From a virus: a stretch of 29,323 nt of DNA. Positions within the stretch are counted from its first letter, which is position 1; each line of letters starts with the position of its first letter. Below the pieces are notes generated by a model, which was not told the DNA's origin, did no database searches, and saw only the letters and a program-made list of their open reading frames with translations. The stretch covers positions 1-29,323 of the IMG/VR virus record IMGVR_UViG_3300017783_000135; one strand, 5' to 3'. Below, piece by piece: positions 5,231 to 11,929 of the stretch. The translations under genes and the position numbers were made by a program.

Positions 5231-7710
5231 ATACACTTAATACCCTAAGCGAGCATCAGACTCGCATCGAGCAGCAAATGAAATCTAAGGGTTTCGAGAG
5301 ATACCAGGGAAGACAAGAGAAACAAAAACCAAGCCAACAAGAGGTCCCACATAGGATCATCGTAGAGGCTCTTCCAAAGGTATCAGACGCAATAACATTA
5401 GCACTACAAGAAGACTTACAGAGGTTCTCTAGTGGCTTCGGTAAGAAATCAGTTTGGTACGAGGAGTTAGAGAACCAAGATCCTGATGTCCTAGCATACA
5501 TTGGTCTTAACTGTTGCTTTGACGCTGTCTTACATACGAACCTACTCACTGGTGCCCTGAGCAACATTGGTTCTAGGGTCGAGCATGAGAAGTGGGCTGA
5601 AGGCCTGCAGACACATGACAAGGATCTCTTTAAGCGTTTGTCTACCCAAGTCACTAAGGCTCACTCAAGTGAACGCTATCGCTTCAAAGCCATGCGTATA
5701 ATTGCAGACAAGGAAGGCTATAGTGTCAGCAAGTGGTCTATGAGAAAGCGAGTAGCAGTTGCTGCTCCAATCCTAAGCGCCATCCTAGAGTATTCTGGTG
5801 TCTTCAACCTTGTTGAGACAACAGTAAACCTTAAGACACTGAGGTCACTTGAGTTGACCGATGAAGCCAGTGAGCATCTCCTGTCTATGACTGAAAGAGA
5901 GGCTTGGGCCACACCTATGTTTGGGCCAATGGTGGTTCCCCCGACACCTTGGGAAGACTTTGACACTGGTGTCTATTTGGATGACGTCTTGTCCTCGCTG
6001 GTGCCCTTGGTGCGTAAGTCTACTGGGGAACAACGCAGAGCTATAGACAACAGTCTTAAGTATGGTCAACCTAAGTATCTACAAGCTTTGAACGCACTCC
6101 AAGCCACCCCTCTTAAGGTGAACCCTACTACCTTAGCTGCATTGGAATGGGTGTCTGCAGAAGGGAAGCGCTTTGGTAAGTTTCCAGAGATGGAGCCACC
6201 AGAGTTACCTAGGTTACCTGAGGACACCTCTGGTCTGTCTGAGGAATACATTCAGCAAATCAGGAAAGACCAGAAGGCTTGGCATGTCAAAAGGATCGAG
6301 GCTAAGGCCAACGTCCAAGTCATAGCCTGTGATCTACATGACGCTAGGGAGATGTCTAAGTTCGATGAGTTTTACATCGGCTGGTCTTTGGACTTTAGAG
6401 GCCGAATGTATCCTGTCTCCAGCTTCAACTACCATCGCAATGATCACATAAAGTCGCTCTTCATGTTTGCTAGGGGCAAGAAGATTGAGGAGAGTGATGC
6501 TGGGTGGTTGTCTATTCACTTAGCCAACGTGGGTGACTTCGATAAGATTTCTAAGAAGTCCTTAGAAGACAGGATCCAATGGTGCTTGGACAACGAGCCT
6601 ATGATCCTAAGTGTGGCTTCAGACTTCAAGGCTTCCTTCGACATCTGGTCTAAGGCTGACAAGCCCTTCCAGTTCTTAGCTGCCTGCGTGGAATACAAGA
6701 AGCTTCAAGATGAAGGTATCGAGGAGTACGTCTGTCACCTTCCGATAAGCTTGGATGGCACCAACTCTGGGGTCCAACACTATGCAGCTGCCTTGCGCCA
6801 CGAGGATGGAGCTATGGTTAACCTAACACCATCAGCTGAATGCCAAGACGTCTACCAGGTGGTTGCTGATGAAGTTAACAGGCTACTTAAGCTAGATGAC
6901 TCTGAAGAGGCTAAGGTCTGGCTGTCTGTTGGTGTCGGTCGATCTACGGTCAAACGTAACGTCATGACCTATGGCTACAGTTCAGCTGAGAGAGGCTTTG
7001 GTGATCAACTGATAGAGGACCTCATGCAGCCCCTACAGAAGGCTGTGAGCTATGGTGAGCTTAGTAAGCATCCGTTTGGGGTAAGCCGTAGAGAACAAGA
7101 GTCCTATGCTAGGTTCTTGGCTAAGGTTAACTACCAGGCGGTCCAGACAGTCATTAAGTCAGTGGCGTCTGGCATGGAGTTCTACCAAGCATATGCAGAT
7201 GCTCTGGCTAGGGAAAGCAAGTCGGTACGTTGGACGTCACCCTCAGGCTTTCCTGTTGTCCAGCGCTACACTAAGGCTGACGTTAAGCGTGTAAGGATCT
7301 TTCTTTGGGATCGAGAGGCCAAGCTGCGGAAAGAGACCAGGGTTAACGTGAGTAGCTTTGGTTCTGTGTTTGACACAAGGAAATCTAGGAATGGGGTTAG
7401 TCCTAATGCCATCCACAGCCTAGATGCCGCCCACATGCACTTGTCTATCTGTGAGGGTCTAGAGAATGGCGTGGAAGACTTCTTTATGATCCATGACAGC
7501 TTTGGGACGTCTATCGATAAGACATGGAAGTTCTACCACTGCATCCGAGATGCTTTTGTGAACATGTATGAGGACCAGTGCGTCTTTGCGAACTTTGAGA
7601 AGGAATGCCGGGATCGACTGTCTAACCCAGACATGGATCTACCCCCGGTGCCAGCTAAAGGTGACCTAGACATCAGCGCGATCCGCGACAGTGAATACTG
7701 TTTTTCGTAG
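5227..7710 (+). CDS. DNA-directed RNA polymerase, T7 family single subunit
   Basis: An 827-aa protein (T7 enzyme 883) starting at GTG 5227, overlapping the preceding stop. Diagnostic motifs are all present: LDFRGRMYPVS near residue 386, motif A DGTNSGVQH with catalytic D510, motif B with K576 and Y584 (VKRNVMTYGY), and motif C IHDSFG with catalytic D757. The C-terminus ends YCFS, like the aromatic foot of T7 polymerase. It would transcribe phage genes from its own promoters, independent of host sigma factors. The four CTAAGAGMCC elements in this window are candidate sites, with the promoter-specificity loop between motifs B and C. It is followed after 10 nt by a pair of paralogous small genes. 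Confidence 0.97.
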   Translation: MNTLNTLSEHQTRIEQQMKSKGFERYQGRQEKQKPSQQEVPHRIIVEALPKVSDAITLALQEDLQRFSSGFGKKSVWYEELENQDPDVLAYIGLNCCFDAVLHTNLLTGALSNIGSRVEHEKWAEGLQTHDKDLFKRLSTQVTKAHSSERYRFKAMRIIADKEGYSVSKWSMRKRVAVAAPILSAILEYSGVFNLVETTVNLKTLRSLELTDEASEHLLSMTEREAWATPMFGPMVVPPTPWEDFDTGVYLDDVLSSLVPLVRKSTGEQRRAIDNSLKYGQPKYLQALNALQATPLKVNPTTLAALEWVSAEGKRFGKFPEMEPPELPRLPEDTSGLSEEYIQQIRKDQKAWHVKRIEAKANVQVIACDLHDAREMSKFDEFYIGWSLDFRGRMYPVSSFNYHRNDHIKSLFMFARGKKIEESDAGWLSIHLANVGDFDKISKKSLEDRIQWCLDNEPMILSVASDFKASFDIWSKADKPFQFLAACVEYKKLQDEGIEEYVCHLPISLDGTNSGVQHYAAALRHEDGAMVNLTPSAECQDVYQVVADEVNRLLKLDDSEEAKVWLSVGVGRSTVKRNVMTYGYSSAERGFGDQLIEDLMQPLQKAVSYGELSKHPFGVSRREQESYARFLAKVNYQAVQTVIKSVASGMEFYQAYADALARESKSVRWTSPSGFPVVQRYTKADVKRVRIFLWDREAKLRKETRVNVSSFGSVFDTRKSRNGVSPNAIHSLDAAHMHLSICEGLENGVEDFFMIHDSFGTSIDKTWKFYHCIRDAFVNMYEDQCVFANFEKECRDRLSNPDMDLPPVPAKGDLDISAIRDSEYCFS

Positions 7711-7720
7711 GGGGGTCATT

Positions 7721-7963
7721 ATGGAAAAAGCACATGAAGCCCGTCATTATTATGTCTTGTATGGTCAGTGGTATGTAGGTGAGGGCGTTTTCTACTGGGA
7801 AGAAGTTTCGGAAGAATTGGACTCTCATGATGAATGCGTTGCTGCTTATGAAAGCATGAAAGATGATTCAGAGTATCTAGATTGGAAGATAGAGCATCAC
7901 ATAGTCACCGTGACCCTCAAACCAAAGAATGACTTAGTTAATCCCAATGCCCATCTAAATTAG
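7721..7963 (+). CDS. 80-aa hypothetical protein, paralogue A
   Basis: Start ATG 7721 has a GGGGGG ribosome binding site 4-9 nt upstream; an earlier in-frame GTG at 7691 would lie inside the polymerase gene. The protein is acidic and aromatic-rich and shares a layout with the next gene: YYVLYGQWYVGEGVFYWEE at residues 10-28 and DWKIEHHIVTV near 63-73. It is probably a small beta-alpha-beta protein. Function unknown. It lies in the polymerase transcription unit ahead of a strong terminator, so an early host-interaction role is possible. Confidence 0.8.
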   Translation: MEKAHEARHYYVLYGQWYVGEGVFYWEEVSEELDSHDECVAAYESMKDDSEYLDWKIEHHIVTVTLKPKNDLVNPNAHLN

Positions 7964-7977
7964 TTAGGAGAGAAGAC

Positions 7978-8220
7978 ATGGAACCTAAACTGAGGACATA
8001 TGAAGAGTACGTCATATTTGGTCAGGTATACCAAGGTGAAGGGATATATTACTGGGAAGAGTTCATGGAGTCACAGACAGAACTTTTCGACCCACCAAAG
8101 TCAGCTGAAGAAGCCATGTCACAGTTAGAACTCATGAGAGAAGACTGGTGCCAGTGTGTTGACTGGAAGATATTACATCGTTTGGTCACAGTGATTAGAG
8201 AGCCAGTTCACGGAAATTAG
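7978..8220 (+). CDS. 80-aa hypothetical protein, paralogue B
   Basis: This gene starts 14 nt after its neighbour, with TAGGAGAG as ribosome binding site. It has the same length (80 aa) and shares the pattern EYVIFGQVYQGEGIYYWEEF at residues 10-29 and DWKILHRLVTVI near 62-73. The two therefore look like an old tandem duplication that has diverged strongly in the middle. No domain is recognised. It is the last gene before the terminator at 8251. Confidence 0.8.
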   Translation: MEPKLRTYEEYVIFGQVYQGEGIYYWEEFMESQTELFDPPKSAEEAMSQLELMREDWCQCVDWKILHRLVTVIREPVHGN

Positions 8221-8250
8221 TAAATACCAACAAACCTAAGCCAACCAAAG

Positions 8251-8274
8251 AGGCCCCCAAGTGGGGCCTTTTTT
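8251..8274 (+). terminator. Strong intrinsic terminator after the polymerase cluster
   Basis: A perfect 7-bp GC-rich stem AGGCCCC/GGGGCCT (8251-8257/8263-8269) with a CAAGT loop is followed by a run of six T (8269-8274). It ends the unit holding RNA polymerase and the two 80-aa genes. A promoter-like element starts 11 nt later, so the module boundary is sharp. Confidence 0.92.
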
Positions 8275-8284
8275 ACGTCTGACA

Positions 8285-8306
8285 CTAAGAGACCCCTATC
8301 GAAGAA
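8285..8306 (+). promoter_or_regulatory. Putative phage RNA polymerase promoter P3
   Basis: CTAAGAGACCCCTATCGAAG lies directly after the terminator at 8251-8274 and 23 nt before the first gene of the replication module. It shares CTAAGAGACCCCTA with P2 and the CGAAG tail with P4. The terminator-promoter order makes this the most persuasive of the four copies. Confidence 0.7.
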
Positions 8307-8328
8307 GTAACAGAAAAGGATCGTCGAA

Positions 8329-8493
8329 ATGCACCCAAGAGAGAAAATCTTGGGGTTGTGTAGCCTGTTCCAAAACAAAGGACAGGACATCCCCGACTGG
8401 CTTCTTAAGCAAGCCAAAGAGGCGAAGGTAACTTTGCCTGGGGCTAAATCAAACCAAACCAATCAGGAGACTAAAAAAGATGAGCAAGACTAG
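8329..8493 (+). CDS. 54-aa hypothetical, first gene of the replication module
   Basis: The ATG at 8329 has an AAAAGGA ribosome binding site 8 nt upstream. The TAG overlaps the start of the ssDNA-binding protein by 14 nt. The product has a helical N-terminal half (REKILGLCSLFQNKGQDIPD) and a polar, highly charged tail (QTNQETKKDEQD). T7 encodes a small host-RNA-polymerase inhibitor (gp2) in a comparable middle-gene position, but no sequence match is apparent, so function is left open. Confidence 0.65.
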   Translation: MHPREKILGLCSLFQNKGQDIPDWLLKQAKEAKVTLPGAKSNQTNQETKKDEQD

Positions 8494-9028
8494 ATTTACA
8501 AGCCCAGCCGGAACAGCCCAATACCCTTGGCTGCAACCAGGGCGCCCAGACACAGCCTTTGATGCTGAGGGTAAATACAAGGTGCAACTCAAGATATCCC
8601 CAGAGAACGCCGGGTCCCTCAAGGAAATCCTAGAGAACGTCAAAAGCGAAAGCTTTGGCGCTAAGGACAAGGTAATGATGCCTATGGATCAAGATCCAGA
8701 GACCGGCGAGATCGTCTTCAAGTTCCAATCCAAGTACGAACCTAAGTACTTTGATGCCAAAGGTAACCCTATCCCCCGCGACCAAGTACCATCGATGTTC
8801 GGTGGGTCTACCCTTCGTGTCTCTGGCATTGCTGATGGTTACACCTCAGCTGGCAAGAAGGGCATCAGCCTGCGCCTAGGGGCCGTTCAAGTGATTGACC
8901 CAGTGTCTAGCGGCGGTGGTGACGGTGGTGGCTTTGATGCTGTCGAGGGCGGCTATGTAGCCAACACAGTAACAGGAGCTCAAAGCTTTGAGACCAAAGA
9001 CGCTGAAGAAGATAACTACGACTTCTAA
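8480..9028 (+). CDS. Single-stranded DNA-binding protein, gp2.5-like
   Basis: A 182-aa protein with an AGGAG ribosome binding site 11 nt upstream. The N-terminal part forms an OB-fold-like beta-rich domain. From about residue 139 it becomes Gly-rich and then strongly acidic, ending KDAEEDNYDF. An acidic tail with terminal Phe is the hallmark of T7 gp2.5, where it docks onto the DNA polymerase and helicase. It coats ssDNA at the fork and promotes annealing. At 182 aa it is shorter than T7 gp2.5 (232). Its 3' end overlaps the next gene by 41 nt. The gene order ssb, endonuclease, primase-helicase, polymerase, exonuclease supports the call. Confidence 0.9.
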   Translation: MSKTRFTSPAGTAQYPWLQPGRPDTAFDAEGKYKVQLKISPENAGSLKEILENVKSESFGAKDKVMMPMDQDPETGEIVFKFQSKYEPKYFDAKGNPIPRDQVPSMFGGSTLRVSGIADGYTSAGKKGISLRLGAVQVIDPVSSGGGDGGGFDAVEGGYVANTVTGAQSFETKDAEEDNYDF

Positions 9029-9446
9029 TCAGGTTGGTCTTAAGTATGGGTTCCGCTCTGGTCTTGAAGACAAGGTCGCCCAGCAAATCAAAGAAGCTGG
9101 CATCGAGCTACTCTATGAGACCGAGAAGATCCTCTATGTGATCCCCGCCAGACAATCCAAGTACACCCCCGACTTTAAGCTGCCAAAACCCGGCGGCTTT
9201 TTCTATGTCGAAACCAAGGGGCGTTGGACTGTCACGGATAGAGCCAAGCACCTTCTGATCCAAAAGCAACAGCCTGACTTAGACATCAGGTTCGTGTTCA
9301 GCAATCAGAATGCAAAGCTCTACAAGGGGTCCAAGACCACCTACGCAGACTACTGCGAGAAGCATGGCTTTAGGTATGCCAACAAGGTCATACCTGATGA
9401 CTGGCTTAGTGAAGCCAAAACAAAGGAGAGCAAGGGGGCGGCTTAG
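8988..9446 (+). CDS. Endonuclease I, Holliday-junction resolvase (gp3-like)
   Basis: A 152-aa product, close to the 149 aa of T7 endonuclease I. Conserved family segments are RSGLEDKVAQQI, E near residue 46, YTPDFKLP, VETKGRW and DIRFVFSNQNAKLYKGS, with the PD...ExK nuclease core intact. It cleaves branched DNA and, in T7, degrades host DNA. The start is a TTG at 8988 inside the ssDNA-binding gene; AGGAG sits 9 nt before it, and no later in-frame start lies ahead of the conserved domain. A terminator stem overlaps the stop codon. Confidence 0.93.
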   Translation: MRPKTLKKITTTSNQVGLKYGFRSGLEDKVAQQIKEAGIELLYETEKILYVIPARQSKYTPDFKLPKPGGFFYVETKGRWTVTDRAKHLLIQKQQPDLDIRFVFSNQNAKLYKGSKTTYADYCEKHGFRYANKVIPDDWLSEAKTKESKGAA

Positions 9447-9460
9447 GTCGCCCCTTTTTT
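9435..9460 (+). terminator. Intrinsic terminator between endonuclease and primase-helicase
   Basis: GGGGCG (9435-9440) pairs with CGCCCC (9449-9454) around an 8-nt loop, followed by TTTTTT (9455-9460). The endonuclease stop codon lies in the loop. The next gene starts 18 nt later with no promoter-like element between, so it probably acts as a partial terminator that lowers expression of the downstream replication genes. Confidence 0.8.
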
Positions 9461-9477
9461 ATTATTGGGAGATACAA

Positions 9478-11094
9478 ATGACTGAGCTCATCGAAAGCGA
9501 CTTTGTTGCCCATGTGCCCTGCGAAACCTGTGGATCTAAAGACAACGCTGCTCTGTACGACGATGGTCATACCTACTGCTTTGGCTGTGCGTCATATGGC
9601 AAGGAAGAGTTTGGACATGAGCGCACTATAAGTAACAAGGCACCGACTAACCGTGACCTGATCCCAGGCGAGCACTTGCACCTAGCATCACGCAAGCTGA
9701 CCGAGGCAACATGCAGAAAGTTTGACTACAGTGTCGGCAAGCACGGTGGTCAAGTGGTGCAACTTGCGACCTACCGGGATAAGAATGGCCAGCGCTGCGC
9801 TCAGAAGGTGCGCACGAAGGACAAGAAGTTTTCTATTGTCGGTGATGCCAAGGCCATGACCCTGTTTGGGTCTCACCTTTGGTCCAACGGCAACAAGCTG
9901 GTGATTACTGAGGGCGAGATAGACTGCATGTCGGTGTCTCAGGCCCAAGGTAACAAGTGGCCGACAGTCAGCGTCCCCAACGGATCTCAGTCAGCCAAAA
10001 AAGCCCTCATGAACAACTATGATTACCTCTGTGGATTCAAAGAGATCATACTGATGTTCGACAACGATAAGGCAGGCCAAGAGGCGGCTCTGGAGTGCGC
10101 TGAGGCCCTTCCCATAGGCATGGCCAAGATAGCTAACTTAGGCTCCTACAAGGACGCCTCAGAGGCTCTGGTGGACGGTAATGCCAAGGCTATTATGGAT
10201 GCTATCTGGCAGGCGCGTGAGTACCGCCCGGATGGCATCGTGAGCGCATCAGATCTACGGGAGACCATAGGCGAACAAGAGGCCGTGTCTCCCATCCAGT
10301 ACCCCTACCAGAGGCTCAACGAGATCACCAAAGGGTTGAGGCTTGGATCCCTTGTGACGATAGCCGCTGGTAGTGGTGTGGGTAAGTCAACCTTCGTCCG
10401 AGAGATTGCCTATCATGTTCACATGGGCGGCTTTCAGATCGGCATGTTGATGCTGGAAGAGACAACCAAGAGAACTGCTCAAGGCATGGTTGGCCTACAC
10501 ATGAGTAAGAACATCAGTGTGGACCCTGACTGCACCAGTAAGGAAGAGATCGAGGCGTCTTTTGATGACCTAGTCAAAGACCGTCAGTTCTATTTGTTCG
10601 ATCACTTTGGTTCTACCGACATAGACATCATCTTGAATCGCATCCGTTACATGAACAAGGCGCTGGGCGCTGAGGTCATCTTCTTAGACCACATCAGCAT
10701 TCTAGTGTCTGGGCTAACGGGGCAAGTGTCAGACGAAAGACGCCTGGTAGATGACATCATGAATAGGCTGCGTGTCTTGGTTCAAGAACTCAACATCTGT
10801 CTGATCGTCGTGAGCCACCTACGCCGCCCTCAGGGCGACACAGGGCACGAAGGCGGTGCCAAGGTAAGCCTCAGCCAACTACGTGGATCCCACGCTATAG
10901 CCCAGCTGGCTGATACCTGCATTGGCATCCAAGTAGACCCAGATGAACCCACAGCTGGCCTGCGAAACCTAGTGGTTCTGAAGAACAGACACACTGGGGA
11001 AGTCGGCGCAGCTGGGGTGCTTGAGTACAGCCAGAGCACAGGCAGGCTTAAAGACGCCGAAGGTAACTTCGATGCCTTCGACGCACCATTTTAA
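9478..11094 (+). CDS. DNA primase-helicase, T7 gp4-like
   Basis: A 538-aa protein (T7 gp4A 566) from ATG 9478, preferred because GGGAGA lies 8 nt upstream and because earlier in-frame codons fall in the endonuclease gene and terminator. Domains in order: zinc ribbon C15-x2-C18...C34-x2-C37; TOPRIM primase core VITEGEIDCMS near 143; RecA-like helicase with Walker A GSGVGKST (K303), Walker B VIFLDH, and LRGSHAIAQLADT near 466. The C-terminus is acidic and ends DAFDAPF, as expected for polymerase docking. It unwinds the fork as a hexamer and makes RNA primers. An internal short form like T7 gp4B is not evident. Confidence 0.95.
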   Translation: MTELIESDFVAHVPCETCGSKDNAALYDDGHTYCFGCASYGKEEFGHERTISNKAPTNRDLIPGEHLHLASRKLTEATCRKFDYSVGKHGGQVVQLATYRDKNGQRCAQKVRTKDKKFSIVGDAKAMTLFGSHLWSNGNKLVITEGEIDCMSVSQAQGNKWPTVSVPNGSQSAKKALMNNYDYLCGFKEIILMFDNDKAGQEAALECAEALPIGMAKIANLGSYKDASEALVDGNAKAIMDAIWQAREYRPDGIVSASDLRETIGEQEAVSPIQYPYQRLNEITKGLRLGSLVTIAAGSGVGKSTFVREIAYHVHMGGFQIGMLMLEETTKRTAQGMVGLHMSKNISVDPDCTSKEEIEASFDDLVKDRQFYLFDHFGSTDIDIILNRIRYMNKALGAEVIFLDHISILVSGLTGQVSDERRLVDDIMNRLRVLVQELNICLIVVSHLRRPQGDTGHEGGAKVSLSQLRGSHAIAQLADTCIGIQVDPDEPTAGLRNLVVLKNRHTGEVGAAGVLEYSQSTGRLKDAEGNFDAFDAPF

Positions 11095-11110
11095 CTAAGA
11101 GGAGAGCAAC

Positions 11111-11380
11111 ATGGGAGCACACTCTCACAAAAGCAAACAAAGGCACCCCAAGCCAACCACCTTCAAGCGTGAGCAGTATGAGGTCGGGCACATAACCTTT
11201 GAGGTCATAGACCACCCAGATGACGGTAAAACCTTTGCTCTGATTGCTGGCGAAGCACTCAGCGCTAAAGACCGCCGACCGTTGTTCACAGGTTACGTCC
11301 AAGAGGGGATGGGTAAGCAAATGGCGCGCCTAGCATTGAGGCTAATGGATTTAGAAAAAGGAGAGCAACATGAGAAATAG
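11111..11380 (+). CDS. 89-aa hypothetical protein
   Basis: The ATG follows GAGGAGAG with about 6 nt spacing. The N-terminus is basic and His/Lys-rich (HSHKSKQRHPKP), followed by a beta-rich middle (YEVGHITFEVIDHPDDGKTF) and a C-terminal helix (GKQMARLALRLMDLEKGEQ). The layout suggests a small DNA- or nucleotide-associated protein, but no family is recognised. It overlaps the MazG-like gene by 11 nt, within the replication operon. Confidence 0.75.
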   Translation: MGAHSHKSKQRHPKPTTFKREQYEVGHITFEVIDHPDDGKTFALIAGEALSAKDRRPLFTGYVQEGMGKQMARLALRLMDLEKGEQHEK

Positions 11381-11741
11381 AGAGACAGACTATCTGTATT
11401 CCCTGACCATGAACGACTACCAGGCAGACACAGCTGCCACTGCCATCTACAAGTGGAAGGTTGTCTACCCAGCACTGGGGTTGGCCTCAGAGGCAGGCGA
11501 GGTCTGTGACAAGATCAAGAAGCTAATCCGAGATCACGGGATAGACCAAGGTGGTCTAGAGGATCTTAAAGACGCCCAGCGCGTTGCTATAGCTAGTGAG
11601 CTTGGTGACTGCCTTTGGTATATCGCTGCGCTGTCACGGGACCTAGGCATCAGCCTTAACGAGGTCGCACACATGAACCTAGAGAAGCTTAAGTCACGCC
11701 AGGAGCGTGGGAAGCTGGAAGGGTCAGGTGATAACAGATGA
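11370..11741 (+). CDS. mazG: MazG-like nucleoside triphosphate pyrophosphohydrolase
   Basis: A 123-aa, single-domain, all-alpha protein. The metal-binding signature of the MazG superfamily is visible as E41-x2-E44 (SEAGEVCDK) and E77-x2-D80 (SELGDCLWY). Members hydrolyse (d)NTPs to monophosphates and pyrophosphate. Phage copies are thought to recycle nucleotides from host DNA or to alter the host alarmone state; the latter is debated. Its place between primase-helicase and polymerase fits a dNTP-pool role. It overlaps both neighbours (11 nt upstream, 4 nt ATGA downstream). Confidence 0.88.
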   Translation: MRNRETDYLYSLTMNDYQADTAATAIYKWKVVYPALGLASEAGEVCDKIKKLIRDHGIDQGGLEDLKDAQRVAIASELGDCLWYIAALSRDLGISLNEVAHMNLEKLKSRQERGKLEGSGDNR

Positions 11742-11929
11742 ACCTAGTAAACTCTTTTGTAGCCATTGTGGCTTTTGAATCCTTCGATGACTGTGTCTCT
11801 TGGGCACACCAGAAGGATCTATATCAACACTCGTTAGACCAGTGCTTCAAGGCGCAACTGGTACAGCCTGCTAAGAACTTAGCACCCATGAGTAGCCTAC
11901 GCCCCAAAGCAAGGCCAACTGAAGAGTGA
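11738..11929 (+). CDS. 63-aa hypothetical protein
   Basis: A small ORF linked by ATGA to the MazG-like gene and by GTGA to the DNA polymerase, so it is probably translated as part of a coupled chain. The N-terminal half is mildly hydrophobic (NLVNSFVAIVAFESFDDCVS) but too polar for a secure membrane helix. The C-terminus is basic and Pro-rich. The function is unknown. It may serve mainly to couple polymerase translation, since the polymerase has no clear ribosome binding site of its own. Confidence 0.65.
   Translation: MNLVNSFVAIVAFESFDDCVSWAHQKDLYQHSLDQCFKAQLVQPAKNLAPMSSLRPKARPTEE

Noticed and set aside
9310-9477. N-terminal extension of the primase-helicase
   Set aside because: The extension would read through the endonuclease gene and the terminator hairpin in another frame. 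The zinc ribbon begins right after ATG 9478, which has a good ribosome binding site.
11095-11104. Another promoter element (CTAAGAGGAG) before the 89-aa gene
   Set aside because: Only seven bases match and the rest is the ribosome binding site of the following gene.
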